Part shown: positions 21,801-32,144 of the stretch, piece after piece
Numbering within the stretch: the stretch's first letter is position 1
How the letters are laid out: every line of letters starts with the position of its first letter
Source of the DNA: Cyclobacterium plantarum
GTDB lineage: Bacteria; Bacteroidota; Bacteroidia; Cytophagales; Cyclobacteriaceae
NCBI RefSeq assembly: GCF_011290685.1
Contig: NZ_JAANYN010000005.1
Span: forward strand, 248,001 to 312,000
DNA length: 64,000 nucleotides
Reading direction: 5' to 3'
Notes under the pieces: generated by a model
Seen by the model: only the letters and a program-made list of their open reading frames with translations
Databases searched by the model: none
What the model was told of the DNA's origin: nothing
Made by a program: the position numbers and the translations under genes

Positions 21801-22111
21801 TTTTCCTCAAATATTTTTTCTGACCACCTTGAATTTTTTCTTTTCCTATTTCAGAATCATATTTGGATTTTAGGATTAAAAGCTCTCTCTTTCAATTGAT
21901 TATATTATAGCTTTGATCATTTCCAGTACCTTCTTTACCTTATCAATTTTTTACATAGTGCGTTAGGTTGGATTTTTATTTATAAAAATTAATAGATTTA
22001 TATTAGGAAAAATATCTTTTTGACAAAATAATATTGCAAATGGGTGCTTAACTCTTGTTTTTTAGCTTCAAAGGTTATATTATTGCTTTTGCAACTTAGA
22101 GCGTTAAGTAT
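21801..22111 (+). other. intergenic region between regulator and transporter
   Basis: A 311-bp AT-rich gap that must hold the promoter of the transporter operon. The only weak signals are a TTTG at 22019-22022 and an imperfect -7 element (TGCTTTTG) at 22084-22091. No clear operator was found. Confidence 0.4.
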
Positions 22112-23368
22112 ATGAGCCCAAAAATCCGCTGGTACATATTGATCCTGGTGTTTATAGCCACCGGCCTGAATTTTCTTGACAGGCAGGTGTTGTCTATGAC
22201 AATCATTAAAATTCAGGAGGAGTTGCAAATTTCTGATGTGGAATATGGCTGGGTCAATACTGGTTTTTTGATCAGTTATGCGCTAATGTTTACAGTAGGA
22301 GGTCGTCTGATAGACAAGGTAGGCGGAAAGTTGGGCCTGGGCTTGTCGGTAGGCATTTGGTCAATCGCCAGTGCGCTTCACGGTGTCATGAGCAATTTTT
22401 ACCATTTGCTGGGATTTAGGTTTCTTCTGGGCATGGGAGAGGGGGGCTGTTTCCCAGGGGCTGCCAAGACGGTGTACGAATGGTTTGATAAAAAAGAACG
22501 GGCACTGGCCAATGGAGTTGCCATTGGAGGAGCGGCTATAGGAGCGGTCGTAGCTCCTCCCCTGACCATAGTGATATCCGGACAATATGGATGGCGCTGG
22601 GCCTTTATCATTCCAGGAATTGTAGGAGTGGTATGGGTCATTGCCTGGTTTGCCCCATCCTGGAAAAAAAGCCTGCACGCGGTTTCACAAAGGGAAACAA
22701 AAAGAGAAGCAAGCCCATTTCAAGTTCCCTTGCTCCAATTACTAAAGAACCGAACCGTACTAGCGTTCATTCTGATCCGATTTTTATTGGACCCGGTATT
22801 TTATTTTTTGATGTTTTGGGTACCCAAATACCTCAACCAGGAACGTGACCTGTCTTTTGAAAGGATAGGAGAACTCTTTTGGATTCCTTTCCTGGCCCTC
22901 GGACTGTCAAATATCATGGGTGGATGGTTCTCGGACAAGCTGGTATCCCGAAACCTGACGATAAATGCTGCCAGGAAATGGGTCATGGGTTTTGCTGCGG
23001 CACTCACGCTGGTGGCTCCATTTATCTCCACTGTATCCTCTGTAGAAGTGGCCATTTTGCTCATGTCCCTGATGATGCTTGCCCATGGTTTCTGGATTAC
23101 CAACTACATCACAGCCATAACAGACATATTCGGTAAATATGCCACTTCCACGGTGGTGGGACTTTCGGGAACGGCGGGAGCGGTTTCCGGCATGATCCTG
23201 AATCCGGTGATAGGCTGGGTTGCCCAAAATCACTCTTACGGGCCTTTATGGCTGGTGGCGGGGATCATGTACCCATTGGCGTTTGTAATACTGCTGGTTT
23301 TTGTTCCGAAGATTACCTCAATGGAATTTGCAGCAAATGGGAAAATGGGCCATGTATTGAATGAATAG
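22112..23368 (+). CDS. MFS transporter, ACS (hexuronate/sugar acid) type
   Basis: A 418-aa inner membrane transporter with twelve hydrophobic helices. The family pattern of ExuT/GudP-like anion:cation symporters is visible: LNFLDRQVLS in helix 1, the GGRLIDKVGGK loop between helices 2 and 3, and the GMGEGGCFPGAAKTVYEWF motif around helix 4. Such proteins import hexuronates or related sugar acids with protons. Uronic acids occur in ulvan-like glycans, which fits the locus, but the substrate is inferred. The isomerase gene begins 33 bp after it. Confidence 0.88.
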   Translation: MSPKIRWYILILVFIATGLNFLDRQVLSMTIIKIQEELQISDVEYGWVNTGFLISYALMFTVGGRLIDKVGGKLGLGLSVGIWSIASALHGVMSNFYHLLGFRFLLGMGEGGCFPGAAKTVYEWFDKKERALANGVAIGGAAIGAVVAPPLTIVISGQYGWRWAFIIPGIVGVVWVIAWFAPSWKKSLHAVSQRETKREASPFQVPLLQLLKNRTVLAFILIRFLLDPVFYFLMFWVPKYLNQERDLSFERIGELFWIPFLALGLSNIMGGWFSDKLVSRNLTINAARKWVMGFAAALTLVAPFISTVSSVEVAILLMSLMMLAHGFWITNYITAITDIFGKYATSTVVGLSGTAGAVSGMILNPVIGWVAQNHSYGPLWLVAGIMYPLAFVILLVFVPKITSMEFAANGKMGHVLNE

Positions 23369-23401
23369 CCGTTGAAATTTCAAATTTTTAAACATAGAAA
23401 A

Positions 23402-24895
23402 ATGAAAAAGCCGATAAAAGATGTAAAGTCCGGGTCTGATACCTACCAGCTTGAAAGGCGCATGGAATCAAAACCCAGAATAGGGGTGTTTGGCGTTGGG
23501 TATTTCAAATATTGGTCTCAGTTTGACGGATTATTGGAAGATCTTTTGAAAAAGCAAGGGGTATTCCTGGAGAAATTAAAAAAGCACCAGGTAGAAATCG
23601 TTGATTTTGGACTGGTAGATGATGCCCAATCCGCCTATGCTTTGGTGCCTAAACTTAAAGCTGCTAATCTTGATTTGATTTTTTGTGACATGCTCACCTA
23701 TGCTACTTCCAGTACTTTTGGGGCCATTATCAAAAATATGGAGGTTCCCATTGTTCTGGTTGCCCTGCAGCCGGACAAAGCCATGGACTATTCCCGTGCC
23801 TCAACCTACATGCAATTGTATAATGACGATATCTGTTCCCTTCCGGAATTTGCCGGGGTGGCAGTAAGGTTTGGGAAACAGGTGCCCGAGGTCATCATAG
23901 GTACACTTCATGATGATCCGGAGGCAGAGGCTTTGATTGGGGAATATTGTCGGATTGCGAAAGTTTTGCATGGGCTGAAAACAGCCAGGATCGGCCATAT
24001 AGGGCATCCCATAGAAGCCATGCTGGACATGCATACGGATGCGACCATGCTTACTGCTCATTTTGGTGTACATGTGGTGCAGTGTGAGGCCAATCAAATC
24101 GTTCACCAGTATGTCAACCAGGTAAGCGATGCGGAAGTAACCCGGGAAGAAAAGCGCATACTTTCATTCTTTGATACGCCGGACCCGGTATCTGACCCCA
24201 TTTCCGAAAAATTAAAGCCAGCCGATTTAAGTGTGGCTGCAAAGGCATCTCTGGCCCTGAAGAAATTCATTGAGAGTGAAGAGCTAGATGGTTTGGCCTA
24301 CTACTATAATGGAGAGGACAACAGCCCTACCCAATTGGTCATGTCCAACCTGATCGTGGGCAACTCCCTGCTGACTAGTTCTGGTTTTCCGATGTGTGGG
24401 GAATCTGACCTTAAAACTTGCCTGGCCATGTTTATCATGGACCGCCTGGGGATCGGTGGAAGTTTTGCAGAGTTTCATCCCGTAGATTTTAAAGAAAACT
24501 TTGTACTGGTAGGGCATGATGGTCCGCACAATATCTCCATCGCTCAGGGGAAGCCAGTCTTGCGGAGTTTAAAGAAATACCACGGTAAGCCTGGCTTTGG
24601 TGCAGGGGTAGAATTCAAGATCAAGGAGGGGCCCATTACCATGCTGAGCATCAGTTCAACTTACCAGGGAAAATTCAAATTTGTAATGGCCGAAGGAGAA
24701 TCGGTGGAAGGCCCCATTCCTCCTACTGGGAATACCAATACCAGGGGCTTCTTTAAACCCGATGTGCGGACCTTTCTTACCAAATGGGTCAAGGAAGGAC
24801 CCACCCACCATTTTGCCCTGGGTATTGGTCATCATGCCGGCAGCATCCAAAAAATCGCCAATTACCTGCAAATCGAATCGGTGATTGTCTCATAA
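23402..24895 (+). CDS. L-fucose/L-arabinose isomerase family protein
   Basis: A 497-aa cytoplasmic protein with the AraA/FucI fold. The ATG at 23402 is used rather than the TTG at 23372. The N-terminal Rossmann part begins RIGVFGVGYFKYWSQF; the metal and substrate motifs are in the second half (CGESDLKTCLAMF, with an early E; FAEFHPVDF; VGHDGPHNISIA; then GIGHHAGSI at the end). It is likely to interconvert an aldose and a ketose released from the imported oligosaccharide; L-rhamnose, L-fucose and L-arabinose are all possible. Placed between the transporter and SusC, 29 bp before SusC. Confidence 0.82.
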   Translation: MKKPIKDVKSGSDTYQLERRMESKPRIGVFGVGYFKYWSQFDGLLEDLLKKQGVFLEKLKKHQVEIVDFGLVDDAQSAYALVPKLKAANLDLIFCDMLTYATSSTFGAIIKNMEVPIVLVALQPDKAMDYSRASTYMQLYNDDICSLPEFAGVAVRFGKQVPEVIIGTLHDDPEAEALIGEYCRIAKVLHGLKTARIGHIGHPIEAMLDMHTDATMLTAHFGVHVVQCEANQIVHQYVNQVSDAEVTREEKRILSFFDTPDPVSDPISEKLKPADLSVAAKASLALKKFIESEELDGLAYYYNGEDNSPTQLVMSNLIVGNSLLTSSGFPMCGESDLKTCLAMFIMDRLGIGGSFAEFHPVDFKENFVLVGHDGPHNISIAQGKPVLRSLKKYHGKPGFGAGVEFKIKEGPITMLSISSTYQGKFKFVMAEGESVEGPIPPTGNTNTRGFFKPDVRTFLTKWVKEGPTHHFALGIGHHAGSIQKIANYLQIESVIVS

Positions 24896-24924
24896 ACCAA
24901 GTTAATAACCAAAACCAAAATACC

Positions 24925-27900
24925 ATGAAAACAGCTTTCAAAATTTCGGTGGTTCTAATGATCCTGGGGATCTTTCCCGGCCATTATAACCTGTTTGCGC
25001 AAGTCGCTGATCGGTTGAACATCAGCGGAACAGTGACGGCCGCAGAAGACGGTAGCACTATTCCGGGAGTAACCGTATTGGAGAAAGGCACCTCCAACGG
25101 CACCGTGACGGACATTGATGGAGAATTTCAGATCGACGTAAGCAGTACCAGCTCCGTTTTGATCTTCTCTTACGTAGGGTACATTACTGAGGAGGTTCCG
25201 GTTGGCAGCCAGAATGTAGTGAATATTCGATTGCGGACTGATCAAAAACAACTGGATGAAGTAGTGGTAGTAGGTTATGGTACCCAACGAAGAAAGGATT
25301 TGAGTGGGTCCATTTCCCGGATCACATCTGAGGAGTTTTTACAGCCCTCCTCAGTTAGTTTTGACCAGATGTTGCAGGGAAAGGTTCCCGGAGTACAGAT
25401 CAACCAAACTTCAGGTGCTCCAGGTGGGAATGTGAATATTCTGGTAAGGGGCGTAAGTTCCATTACAGGAGGCAACCAGCCACTATATGTAATTGACGGG
25501 TACCCGGTCGATGGTGGAGGCAATACGGATATGAGTGGTTATGGCGGATCCAGCTTTTCTTCGGAAAACATGGCTTCCAACACATCCAACAGGATCAACC
25601 CTCTCACTTCCATCAATCCATCGGATATTGAGTCCATCGAAATATTAAAGGATGCTTCTGCTACGGCAATTTATGGTTCAAGGGGCTCCAACGGAGTGGT
25701 CATTATTACCACCAAAAGAGGATCTTATGAAAAGGCACAAATAAACCTGGATATATCACATGGTTACCAGGAAGTGGCTAACAAATTGGATATGATGAAT
25801 GCGCAGCAGTACGCAGAATTTGTAGCAGATGGCAGAGACAACGCCTGGGTATTTGCAGGAGGAAACATTGATGACCCCAATTCGGTGCGAAGTGTGGCAA
25901 CACGGGTAAGGCCGGAGTTCAGAAACCCTTCATCCATTACTACTGACACCGACTGGCAGGATGTCATTTTCAGGACAGCTCCTGTCAGTAATATTCAGCT
26001 TTCTTCCAGAGGGGGGACAGACAATACCAATTTTTTTATCTCAGCCGGCTATTTTTCTCAGGAAGGAATCGTCGTTAATTCTGATTACAACCGATTTAAC
26101 TTGCGGGTGAATTTTGATGCCCAGATCACCGATAATATCCGCGTCGGAACATCTACGTACGGTTCTTATGGTTATGGGCGTTTTGCCAATACCGAATCTC
26201 ATTACGGACAAGGAGGGCTTCTTTCAAATGCACTGGCCGCATCACCCACTATTCCTGTTTATGATGATGAAGGGAATTATTATTTTGACCAGGCGGATGT
26301 TACTGACGGCTTGGGCTTTCTGGCCAATGTGCTGGCAGTAAGTGAAGGGACACAGGACAGAAGGAAAGTGATGGATGTTTTTACCAATAACTACCTGGAA
26401 GTAGATTTAACAGAAAACCTGATGTTCAGGACTTCTGCCGGAGTAAATTTCACCTCCAATAATACGCGTTTATGGCGGTCAAATGCTGTTCCATTGTATA
26501 CCTCTCTGAATTACCCTGCGACCGCAGGTGCTACCAAAATCGAGAGTTTGAATTGGCTAAATGAAAACACACTTAACTATAATCGGATTTTTGATAACAA
26601 GCATTCTCTCAATGCAGTAGTTGGTTTTACCGCTCAGAAAAATAGCAGTGACAGGCTATCTGCAGGAGCTTCTGATTTCCCTACTAATTATGTGACTTAC
26701 CTGTCGGGAGGAATTGTGAATGCAGGTACCCAAACCTTGAATGAATGGTCACTGATGTCACTGATGGCAAGGGTTAATTATGCTCATGACGGCAAATATT
26801 TGTTTACCGCCACCATTAGACGGGATGGCAGTTCCCGGTTTGGCAGCAATTACAAATGGGGATCGTTTCCTTCGTTTTCAGTAGGATACAATATATCCGA
26901 AGAGGAGTTTCTTAGCAATGCAGATTTTCTCAGTAATTTAAAACTGAGGGCCAGTTATGGTATTTCGGGTAATAATCAAATCGGTAACTATACCCATATT
27001 GGGTTATTGTCTACCACACGCTATATTAATAATAGCGGATTGATTCCGGGTTTGGTGCCGAGCAGTTTGGCCAATGACGACCTTACATGGGAAATATCGA
27101 GACAAACCAATTTTGGTTTGGATTTGGGCTTGTTTCAGGACAGGATAAACCTCACGGCAGACGTGTACCGTGACCTCAAAACAGACCTGCTCTTGGCCGT
27201 TCAGTTGCCAGCGGCTTCAGGATTTACAAGTTCCACCCAAAACATTGGCGATATTGAGAACAAAGGGCTTGAGTTGGGGTTGAATACCATTAATGTCAAC
27301 CAAACCAATTTTGGTTGGAACAGTAACTTTACATTTACGGCCAATAGAAACAAAGTATTGAAATTGGCCACTGAGGGTGGAAGAATAGCTACCTCCTCCT
27401 TTCAGGTCACTCAGGTAGGATATCCTGTTTCCAGTTTTTTCCTAATCAACAAATTAGGCGTATTCATGACAAGTGAGGAGTTGGATGGTGCGGCGTTGTT
27501 TCACCCAAGGACCCAGGCTGGCGATCTTAGGTTTGAAGATGTGGACGGAAATGGTGTCATCAATCAAAACGACCGGAAAATAGTAGGAGATCCCTGGCCA
27601 GATTTTGTATGGGGAATGGATAATAATTTCAGGTTGGGGGCATTTAGCCTCAATGTTTCACTTGTGGGATCACAAGGTGCTCAAACTTATTTGATGTCTG
27701 GTGGCTCCTTGATGGGTTCTAATAGTGTGCAAAATGGGTTGGCGATTCAGGACCGGAGGTGGCGATCAGAGGAAAATCCCGGGGATGGGATTATCCCCAG
27801 GGCCATCCGAAGTAACTATGCCAACGGTTTTGGTACTTCTTCCCAATTCCTATTTGATGCCTCATTTGTGAGGTTAAGAAACGTCATGTTGGGATATGAA

Positions 27901-28104
27901 ATGCCGCAGGAGCTGGTGAGCAGGTTCAAGCTAACCAGATTAAATGTGTATGGCAATATTGCCAATCTTTACACCTGGACCGACTATCCGGGATACGACC
28001 CGGAATCTACTACTACGGGAAATAATGTGGTCAATGCAGGATTGGACTATTTGAACTACCCGCTTCCACGTACCTATACACTTGGTCTTAAAATAACCCT
28101 ATAA
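24925..28104 (+). CDS. SusC/RagA-type TonB-dependent outer membrane transporter
   Basis: The start at 24925 gives a signal peptide (MKTAFKISVVLM...LFAQ) and 1059 residues. In order: a carboxypeptidase D-like domain (residues 30-110, GTVTDIDGEFQIDV), the signature LDEVVVVGYGTQRRKDLSGS, the plug (residues about 125-240, with VPGVQINQTSGAPGGNVNILVRG and SIEILKDASATAIYGSRGSNGVV), and the 22-strand barrel. It imports oligosaccharides through the outer membrane using TonB energy, together with SusD encoded 16 bp downstream. Substrate is inferred from the surrounding enzymes. Confidence 0.95.
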   Translation: MKTAFKISVVLMILGIFPGHYNLFAQVADRLNISGTVTAAEDGSTIPGVTVLEKGTSNGTVTDIDGEFQIDVSSTSSVLIFSYVGYITEEVPVGSQNVVNIRLRTDQKQLDEVVVVGYGTQRRKDLSGSISRITSEEFLQPSSVSFDQMLQGKVPGVQINQTSGAPGGNVNILVRGVSSITGGNQPLYVIDGYPVDGGGNTDMSGYGGSSFSSENMASNTSNRINPLTSINPSDIESIEILKDASATAIYGSRGSNGVVIITTKRGSYEKAQINLDISHGYQEVANKLDMMNAQQYAEFVADGRDNAWVFAGGNIDDPNSVRSVATRVRPEFRNPSSITTDTDWQDVIFRTAPVSNIQLSSRGGTDNTNFFISAGYFSQEGIVVNSDYNRFNLRVNFDAQITDNIRVGTSTYGSYGYGRFANTESHYGQGGLLSNALAASPTIPVYDDEGNYYFDQADVTDGLGFLANVLAVSEGTQDRRKVMDVFTNNYLEVDLTENLMFRTSAGVNFTSNNTRLWRSNAVPLYTSLNYPATAGATKIESLNWLNENTLNYNRIFDNKHSLNAVVGFTAQKNSSDRLSAGASDFPTNYVTYLSGGIVNAGTQTLNEWSLMSLMARVNYAHDGKYLFTATIRRDGSSRFGSNYKWGSFPSFSVGYNISEEEFLSNADFLSNLKLRASYGISGNNQIGNYTHIGLLSTTRYINNSGLIPGLVPSSLANDDLTWEISRQTNFGLDLGLFQDRINLTADVYRDLKTDLLLAVQLPAASGFTSSTQNIGDIENKGLELGLNTINVNQTNFGWNSNFTFTANRNKVLKLATEGGRIATSSFQVTQVGYPVSSFFLINKLGVFMTSEELDGAALFHPRTQAGDLRFEDVDGNGVINQNDRKIVGDPWPDFVWGMDNNFRLGAFSLNVSLVGSQGAQTYLMSGGSLMGSNSVQNGLAIQDRRWRSEENPGDGIIPRAIRSNYANGFGTSSQFLFDASFVRLRNVMLGYEMPQELVSRFKLTRLNVYGNIANLYTWTDYPGYDPESTTTGNNVVNAGLDYLNYPLPRTYTLGLKITL

Positions 28105-28120
28105 CCTTAGAAAGAACGTC

Positions 28121-29554
28121 ATGAAAAGATATTACATATATATAGTTTGCTGCATATTAATGTCGGCTTGCTCTGATTTTCTGGAATTGGAGCCTGAGCA
28201 TCAGATCAGTGAAGGCTCGTTTTATCAAAATGTCAACGATTTCGAAACTGCTTTAATTGGGAGTTATTCCGGGTTACAAAACCTTCACAGCACCGCGTTG
28301 GTATATTTGGGTGAACTCACTACTGATAATGCGGAAATTCAATGGACATCGCCCACTGTTTCGGAAGTGGAGTTGGACGAAGTGAATTTTACCCCTGCCA
28401 ACGGCTTTCTGAATACCGTTTGGTCGCTGTGTTTTACTACCGTGTCCAGATCCAATAATATTCTCAACCGGTTGGACGATGTGGAAATGAGTGCATCGGC
28501 AAAGGATCAGATCCGGGGAGAGGCACTGTTTTTAAGGGCATACGGCTACTTTCACCTGGTAAGGACATTTGGACAGGTTCCTATAGTGGATGTTGCTTTC
28601 AGAAGTCCCGCAGCGATAAATTCGTACGACATGTCAAGAAAACCTATTGAGGAAGTATATGCCCTGATTGAGCAGGACCTCACCCAGGCTGCCATGCTAT
28701 TGGAAGGGGTAAATGGTTTGGGAAAATCCAGGGCTTCAACCGCTGCGGCAAAAACCTTGCTAGGGAAGGTCTACCTGACTACTCAGGAATATGACCTGGC
28801 CGCCAGCATTCTGAAGGAAGTGATAGATAGCAACGCCTACACCCTCAACGAGGATTACAAAAGCTTATTTAGTCCGGGAAATGATGATCTGGATGAATCT
28901 ATATTTGAAATTAAATTCATGTCTGGTAACCTGGGCGTGGGCAACGGTTTCTCCAGTATTTTTACGCCTGCCCGGTTTGATATGGATATTTTCCCGAATC
29001 AGATGCAAGGTTCCGGAAGGGTGCTTCCTACTCCTGATATGGCAAATGCCTATGAAACCGGCGATCTAAGGAGAGAGGCTTCGATTGGTGACTCGGTGCT
29101 TTTGGTTACCGGAGAATACGAAGATGAATTGTATGGACTTAAATTTGTAGATTTTACGACAGGTGTCCAGGGAGATGGAGGAGTGAATTTTACTGCGCTT
29201 AGGTATGCAGACGTATTATTGATGTACGCAGAGGCGATTAACCAGACAGGAAATACCGGGGAATCATTGGAATACCTGAATAGGGTGCGAAATCGTGCCG
29301 ATTTGGAAGATTTATCAGGCTTGTCTTCAGATGAGCTGTCATTGGCATTGGAACAGGAAAGGCGGGTAGAATTTTTCCTGGAGGGACACCGTTGGTTTGA
29401 TCTGGTAAGAACAGGCAGGCTTTTACCGGTTATGAACGGGTATTTTCAGCAGAATAACATGAATTTTACAGTGGAGGAGCATAATTTGGTGATGCCGATA
29501 CCCCTGAGGGAAATCGACATCAATCCTGACCTAGGACAAAACACCGGGTACTGA
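28121..29554 (+). CDS. SusD/RagB-type glycan-binding lipoprotein
   Basis: A 477-aa surface lipoprotein with the lipid cysteine at residue 17 (ILMSAC). The N-terminal FLELEPEHQISEGSFYQN and the TPR helices (RGEALFLRAYGYFHLVRTFG) are typical of SusD, as are LRYADVLLMYAEAIN and ERRVEFFLEGHRWFDLVRTG. It caps the SusC barrel and binds the glycan. The stop codon overlaps the next start (ATGA), so the 838-aa protein downstream is translationally coupled to it. Confidence 0.95.
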   Translation: MKRYYIYIVCCILMSACSDFLELEPEHQISEGSFYQNVNDFETALIGSYSGLQNLHSTALVYLGELTTDNAEIQWTSPTVSEVELDEVNFTPANGFLNTVWSLCFTTVSRSNNILNRLDDVEMSASAKDQIRGEALFLRAYGYFHLVRTFGQVPIVDVAFRSPAAINSYDMSRKPIEEVYALIEQDLTQAAMLLEGVNGLGKSRASTAAAKTLLGKVYLTTQEYDLAASILKEVIDSNAYTLNEDYKSLFSPGNDDLDESIFEIKFMSGNLGVGNGFSSIFTPARFDMDIFPNQMQGSGRVLPTPDMANAYETGDLRREASIGDSVLLVTGEYEDELYGLKFVDFTTGVQGDGGVNFTALRYADVLLMYAEAINQTGNTGESLEYLNRVRNRADLEDLSGLSSDELSLALEQERRVEFFLEGHRWFDLVRTGRLLPVMNGYFQQNNMNFTVEEHNLVMPIPLREIDINPDLGQNTGY

Positions 29555-32070
29555 TGACCACATTCATGAGGTACGGGTTACTTTTCGTGTGCCTGCTTAT
29601 TGCATGGCACACGAACGCACAGGATAATCTTAAGGGAAAGCCGTTCAACAACATTACGTTGGAGGCTTCCCTAAAGCCTTTTAAGGTTAACGAGAAGGCG
29701 TATATTCGGGCGGTCGCCCATGAAATGTTTACCCAGTGGCAATCCTTACTCCGGCATGCTGATACCGTTTCCGTCATGTTATGGACCGGCGACGGGTCAG
29801 AAATACTGGATTATAAGGGCAATAAGTTTCAACCTTTGGAATGGGCGATGTACATGGGAAACCCGAATACGGAACATGAAGTGGGATCAGGGCCAGAATC
29901 CCTCTCCCTTCATGAAAGAGCCCTTTTGTATCGGGAAAATCCTCCGGAATTCAATTATGGGGACCTGGCTTTTATCGTTAAATCCCTCAAAGAAGCAGGT
30001 AGAAGAATTACGGGTAAACCGATTCTGGTAGGAGCCACTTTTGATCCAGGGCCGGAATTCGCCAAATCCCCTTTTAAATATGAAAAACACCCGGAAATAT
30101 TGGGTGGCAATGCCATGGGGCACAAAACCTTTGTGAGCAGTTATGCTGTATTGGAAGGTGATTCCGAAACCTATGCTGGCTTTCCTGACGGTATTCCCGA
30201 CGAGACACCGTTTGGTACTTTCTTTGGCCGGCAGAGCCAACATTTTCTTACCGATTTAGGCTTTGATTATATCTGGTTCAGCAACGGGTTTGGGTTTGGA
30301 GCAGAAGGATGGTCTGCCACAGGGGCCATTTTTTCCGGGAAAGATTTTCAGGAAGAAAAGCTCAACCCTGCCGCAGGAAAAGTATTGGAATTCTGGAAGC
30401 TTTTTCGTCAGGAATGTCCGGATTTTCCCATTCAAACCCGCGGAACAAATCTTTCCGTAGGCACTGACCTGGCCAGGGATGCGGTCGATTTGAAAGGAAT
30501 CTATGAGGGAGGATTTAACATGTTGCCTCCGCCTAATTCTCCATGGGCTGCTCTGGATGGCGATTTTGGGTTAGAGTTGGCCGGATACATGTCCAGAATG
30601 GCTGAATTGCCTGATTCCAGGTTTCCTTTTAGGTACTACACGCATGACCCATGGTGGATCAATAGCCCTTGGCTCGACAGGTATGGGCGGGAACCGCATG
30701 ACATTTACCTGCCGATGTCAGTAGGAAGAATTGATGAAAATGGAGAAATGGGTGTTCCCAGCCATCTGAATTTCCTGACCATTGATGATACTTATGGGAA
30801 TATGCCTACGCAGGTACCTGATGAAGTGATCCCTCATATTCTAAAGGCCAGGTATGACCTGCCTACATCCCCAGGTCCGTTGGTTTGGGTGTACCCATTT
30901 GACGAGTACCATGATTGGGCAAAAAATGAGGACGGAAGGTTACCAGAGGTATATTATGGTGATTGGTTTATCCGGCAGGCCATCAATTCCGGTCTGCCAT
31001 TGAATACGGTTATTTCTACGACATCTTTTCAGGAAGTAAACGTAAAAAAGTCCGGGATATTTAAAGAATCGGTGCTGGTTACCATTGCCCCGGCAAAAGA
31101 TTCGCGCTATGAGAAGGCCTTAATGGAGTTTGTGAAAAATGGAGGCAAACTCATTGTATTCGGGCCGATGGATCATTCGGGCCCCGAATTTATGGATTTT
31201 ATCAATCTTACTAACTTAGCTCCTTTAAAAGGTGAAATGCGATTGGTTTCCAGGGTAAATGAAGATCTGGTGGAGAAGAATGCTCCTGGTTTGATTAACC
31301 ATAGGTCTTTATTTTCCGGCGGAGGGTTCCGTTCGAAAATGAGTGATCCCGAAGATGAATATTCAAGAAAACTGCTTCATGTGGAGCAATCGGGCCAGTT
31401 AAGAGACATGGCCTGGGTTCGGGCCCATCCGGATTGGAAGGGAGGTAAAGTTTTGTATTTTAGAGGGACCAACTCCAGTGATTTTACGGGAGGCAGGCTA
31501 TTGACCCCGGATGATCCGGAAGAATATGTAATTGTTCCAGGATTACTTCGAAAGATGTTGTCGGCATTTGGAATGAACCTCAAGGTTGAAAAACAGAATA
31601 TTTCGATTAAAGATCCGGTGCTGACCATCAACCGATCGGACAATGCCTTTATTTTCTCCGGGTATAATCCGAATTCTACCGTTAAGCAATATTTTAAATT
31701 TGAACAGGGGGCACCATTGCTGTTGGGTCTGGAAACGATACTTGAAGAGGGCCATTCCACATATACCATGCCTACCGCATGGCACAGGGAGTGTCGGGCT
31801 TTTGTGGAGCAGGAGTCTGGTATGCTCTCCTTTAAGGAGCTACATTCAGGTCAAAAAGGAATTGAAAAGCGGTACCAGGTGAGCGGATTAAAGAACGGCA
31901 CCCTAAGGTTTTATCCCCAGGACGCTGTCACGAAGGATGATTTGCAGGTTTTTCTTAATTCCGGCTATCCCTGGAAAAGCGGACAGGTCCAGTTTACTGT
32001 AATTAATGACGAAAGAGGATCCTATGTAGAAGTAAGTAATGTTACCGGAACAGTGGTGTTTGCCTGGTAA
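29554..32070 (+). CDS. secreted 838-aa protein of unassigned family, glycosidase candidate
   Basis: Exported (signal peptide residues 1-23; Met5 is an alternative start). I do not recognise a named family. Residues about 30-500 look like an alpha/beta barrel that begins with the strand ITLEASLKPF and contains several acidic or aromatic patches of the kind seen in glycosidase active sites (VMLWTGDGSEI, FDPGPEF, YIWFSNGFGFG, YTHDPWWINSPW, VWVYPFDEYHDW). Residues about 505-560 resemble a glutaminase-like Rossmann domain (VTIAPAKDSR...GGKLIVFGP), as follows the barrel in GH42-like and GH106-like enzymes, and the C-terminus is beta-rich. It shares a start/stop overlap with susD and precedes a sulfatase, so an enzymatic role on the same glycan is likely but unproven. 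Confidence 0.7.
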   Translation: MTTFMRYGLLFVCLLIAWHTNAQDNLKGKPFNNITLEASLKPFKVNEKAYIRAVAHEMFTQWQSLLRHADTVSVMLWTGDGSEILDYKGNKFQPLEWAMYMGNPNTEHEVGSGPESLSLHERALLYRENPPEFNYGDLAFIVKSLKEAGRRITGKPILVGATFDPGPEFAKSPFKYEKHPEILGGNAMGHKTFVSSYAVLEGDSETYAGFPDGIPDETPFGTFFGRQSQHFLTDLGFDYIWFSNGFGFGAEGWSATGAIFSGKDFQEEKLNPAAGKVLEFWKLFRQECPDFPIQTRGTNLSVGTDLARDAVDLKGIYEGGFNMLPPPNSPWAALDGDFGLELAGYMSRMAELPDSRFPFRYYTHDPWWINSPWLDRYGREPHDIYLPMSVGRIDENGEMGVPSHLNFLTIDDTYGNMPTQVPDEVIPHILKARYDLPTSPGPLVWVYPFDEYHDWAKNEDGRLPEVYYGDWFIRQAINSGLPLNTVISTTSFQEVNVKKSGIFKESVLVTIAPAKDSRYEKALMEFVKNGGKLIVFGPMDHSGPEFMDFINLTNLAPLKGEMRLVSRVNEDLVEKNAPGLINHRSLFSGGGFRSKMSDPEDEYSRKLLHVEQSGQLRDMAWVRAHPDWKGGKVLYFRGTNSSDFTGGRLLTPDDPEEYVIVPGLLRKMLSAFGMNLKVEKQNISIKDPVLTINRSDNAFIFSGYNPNSTVKQYFKFEQGAPLLLGLETILEEGHSTYTMPTAWHRECRAFVEQESGMLSFKELHSGQKGIEKRYQVSGLKNGTLRFYPQDAVTKDDLQVFLNSGYPWKSGQVQFTVINDERGSYVEVSNVTGTVVFAW

Positions 32071-32144
32071 TAAAATCTAAAAAACGATGTCGCTCAAATC
32101 AATGCTTAATACTGCTTAGGCACTACCAATAAATCCTATTTTCT

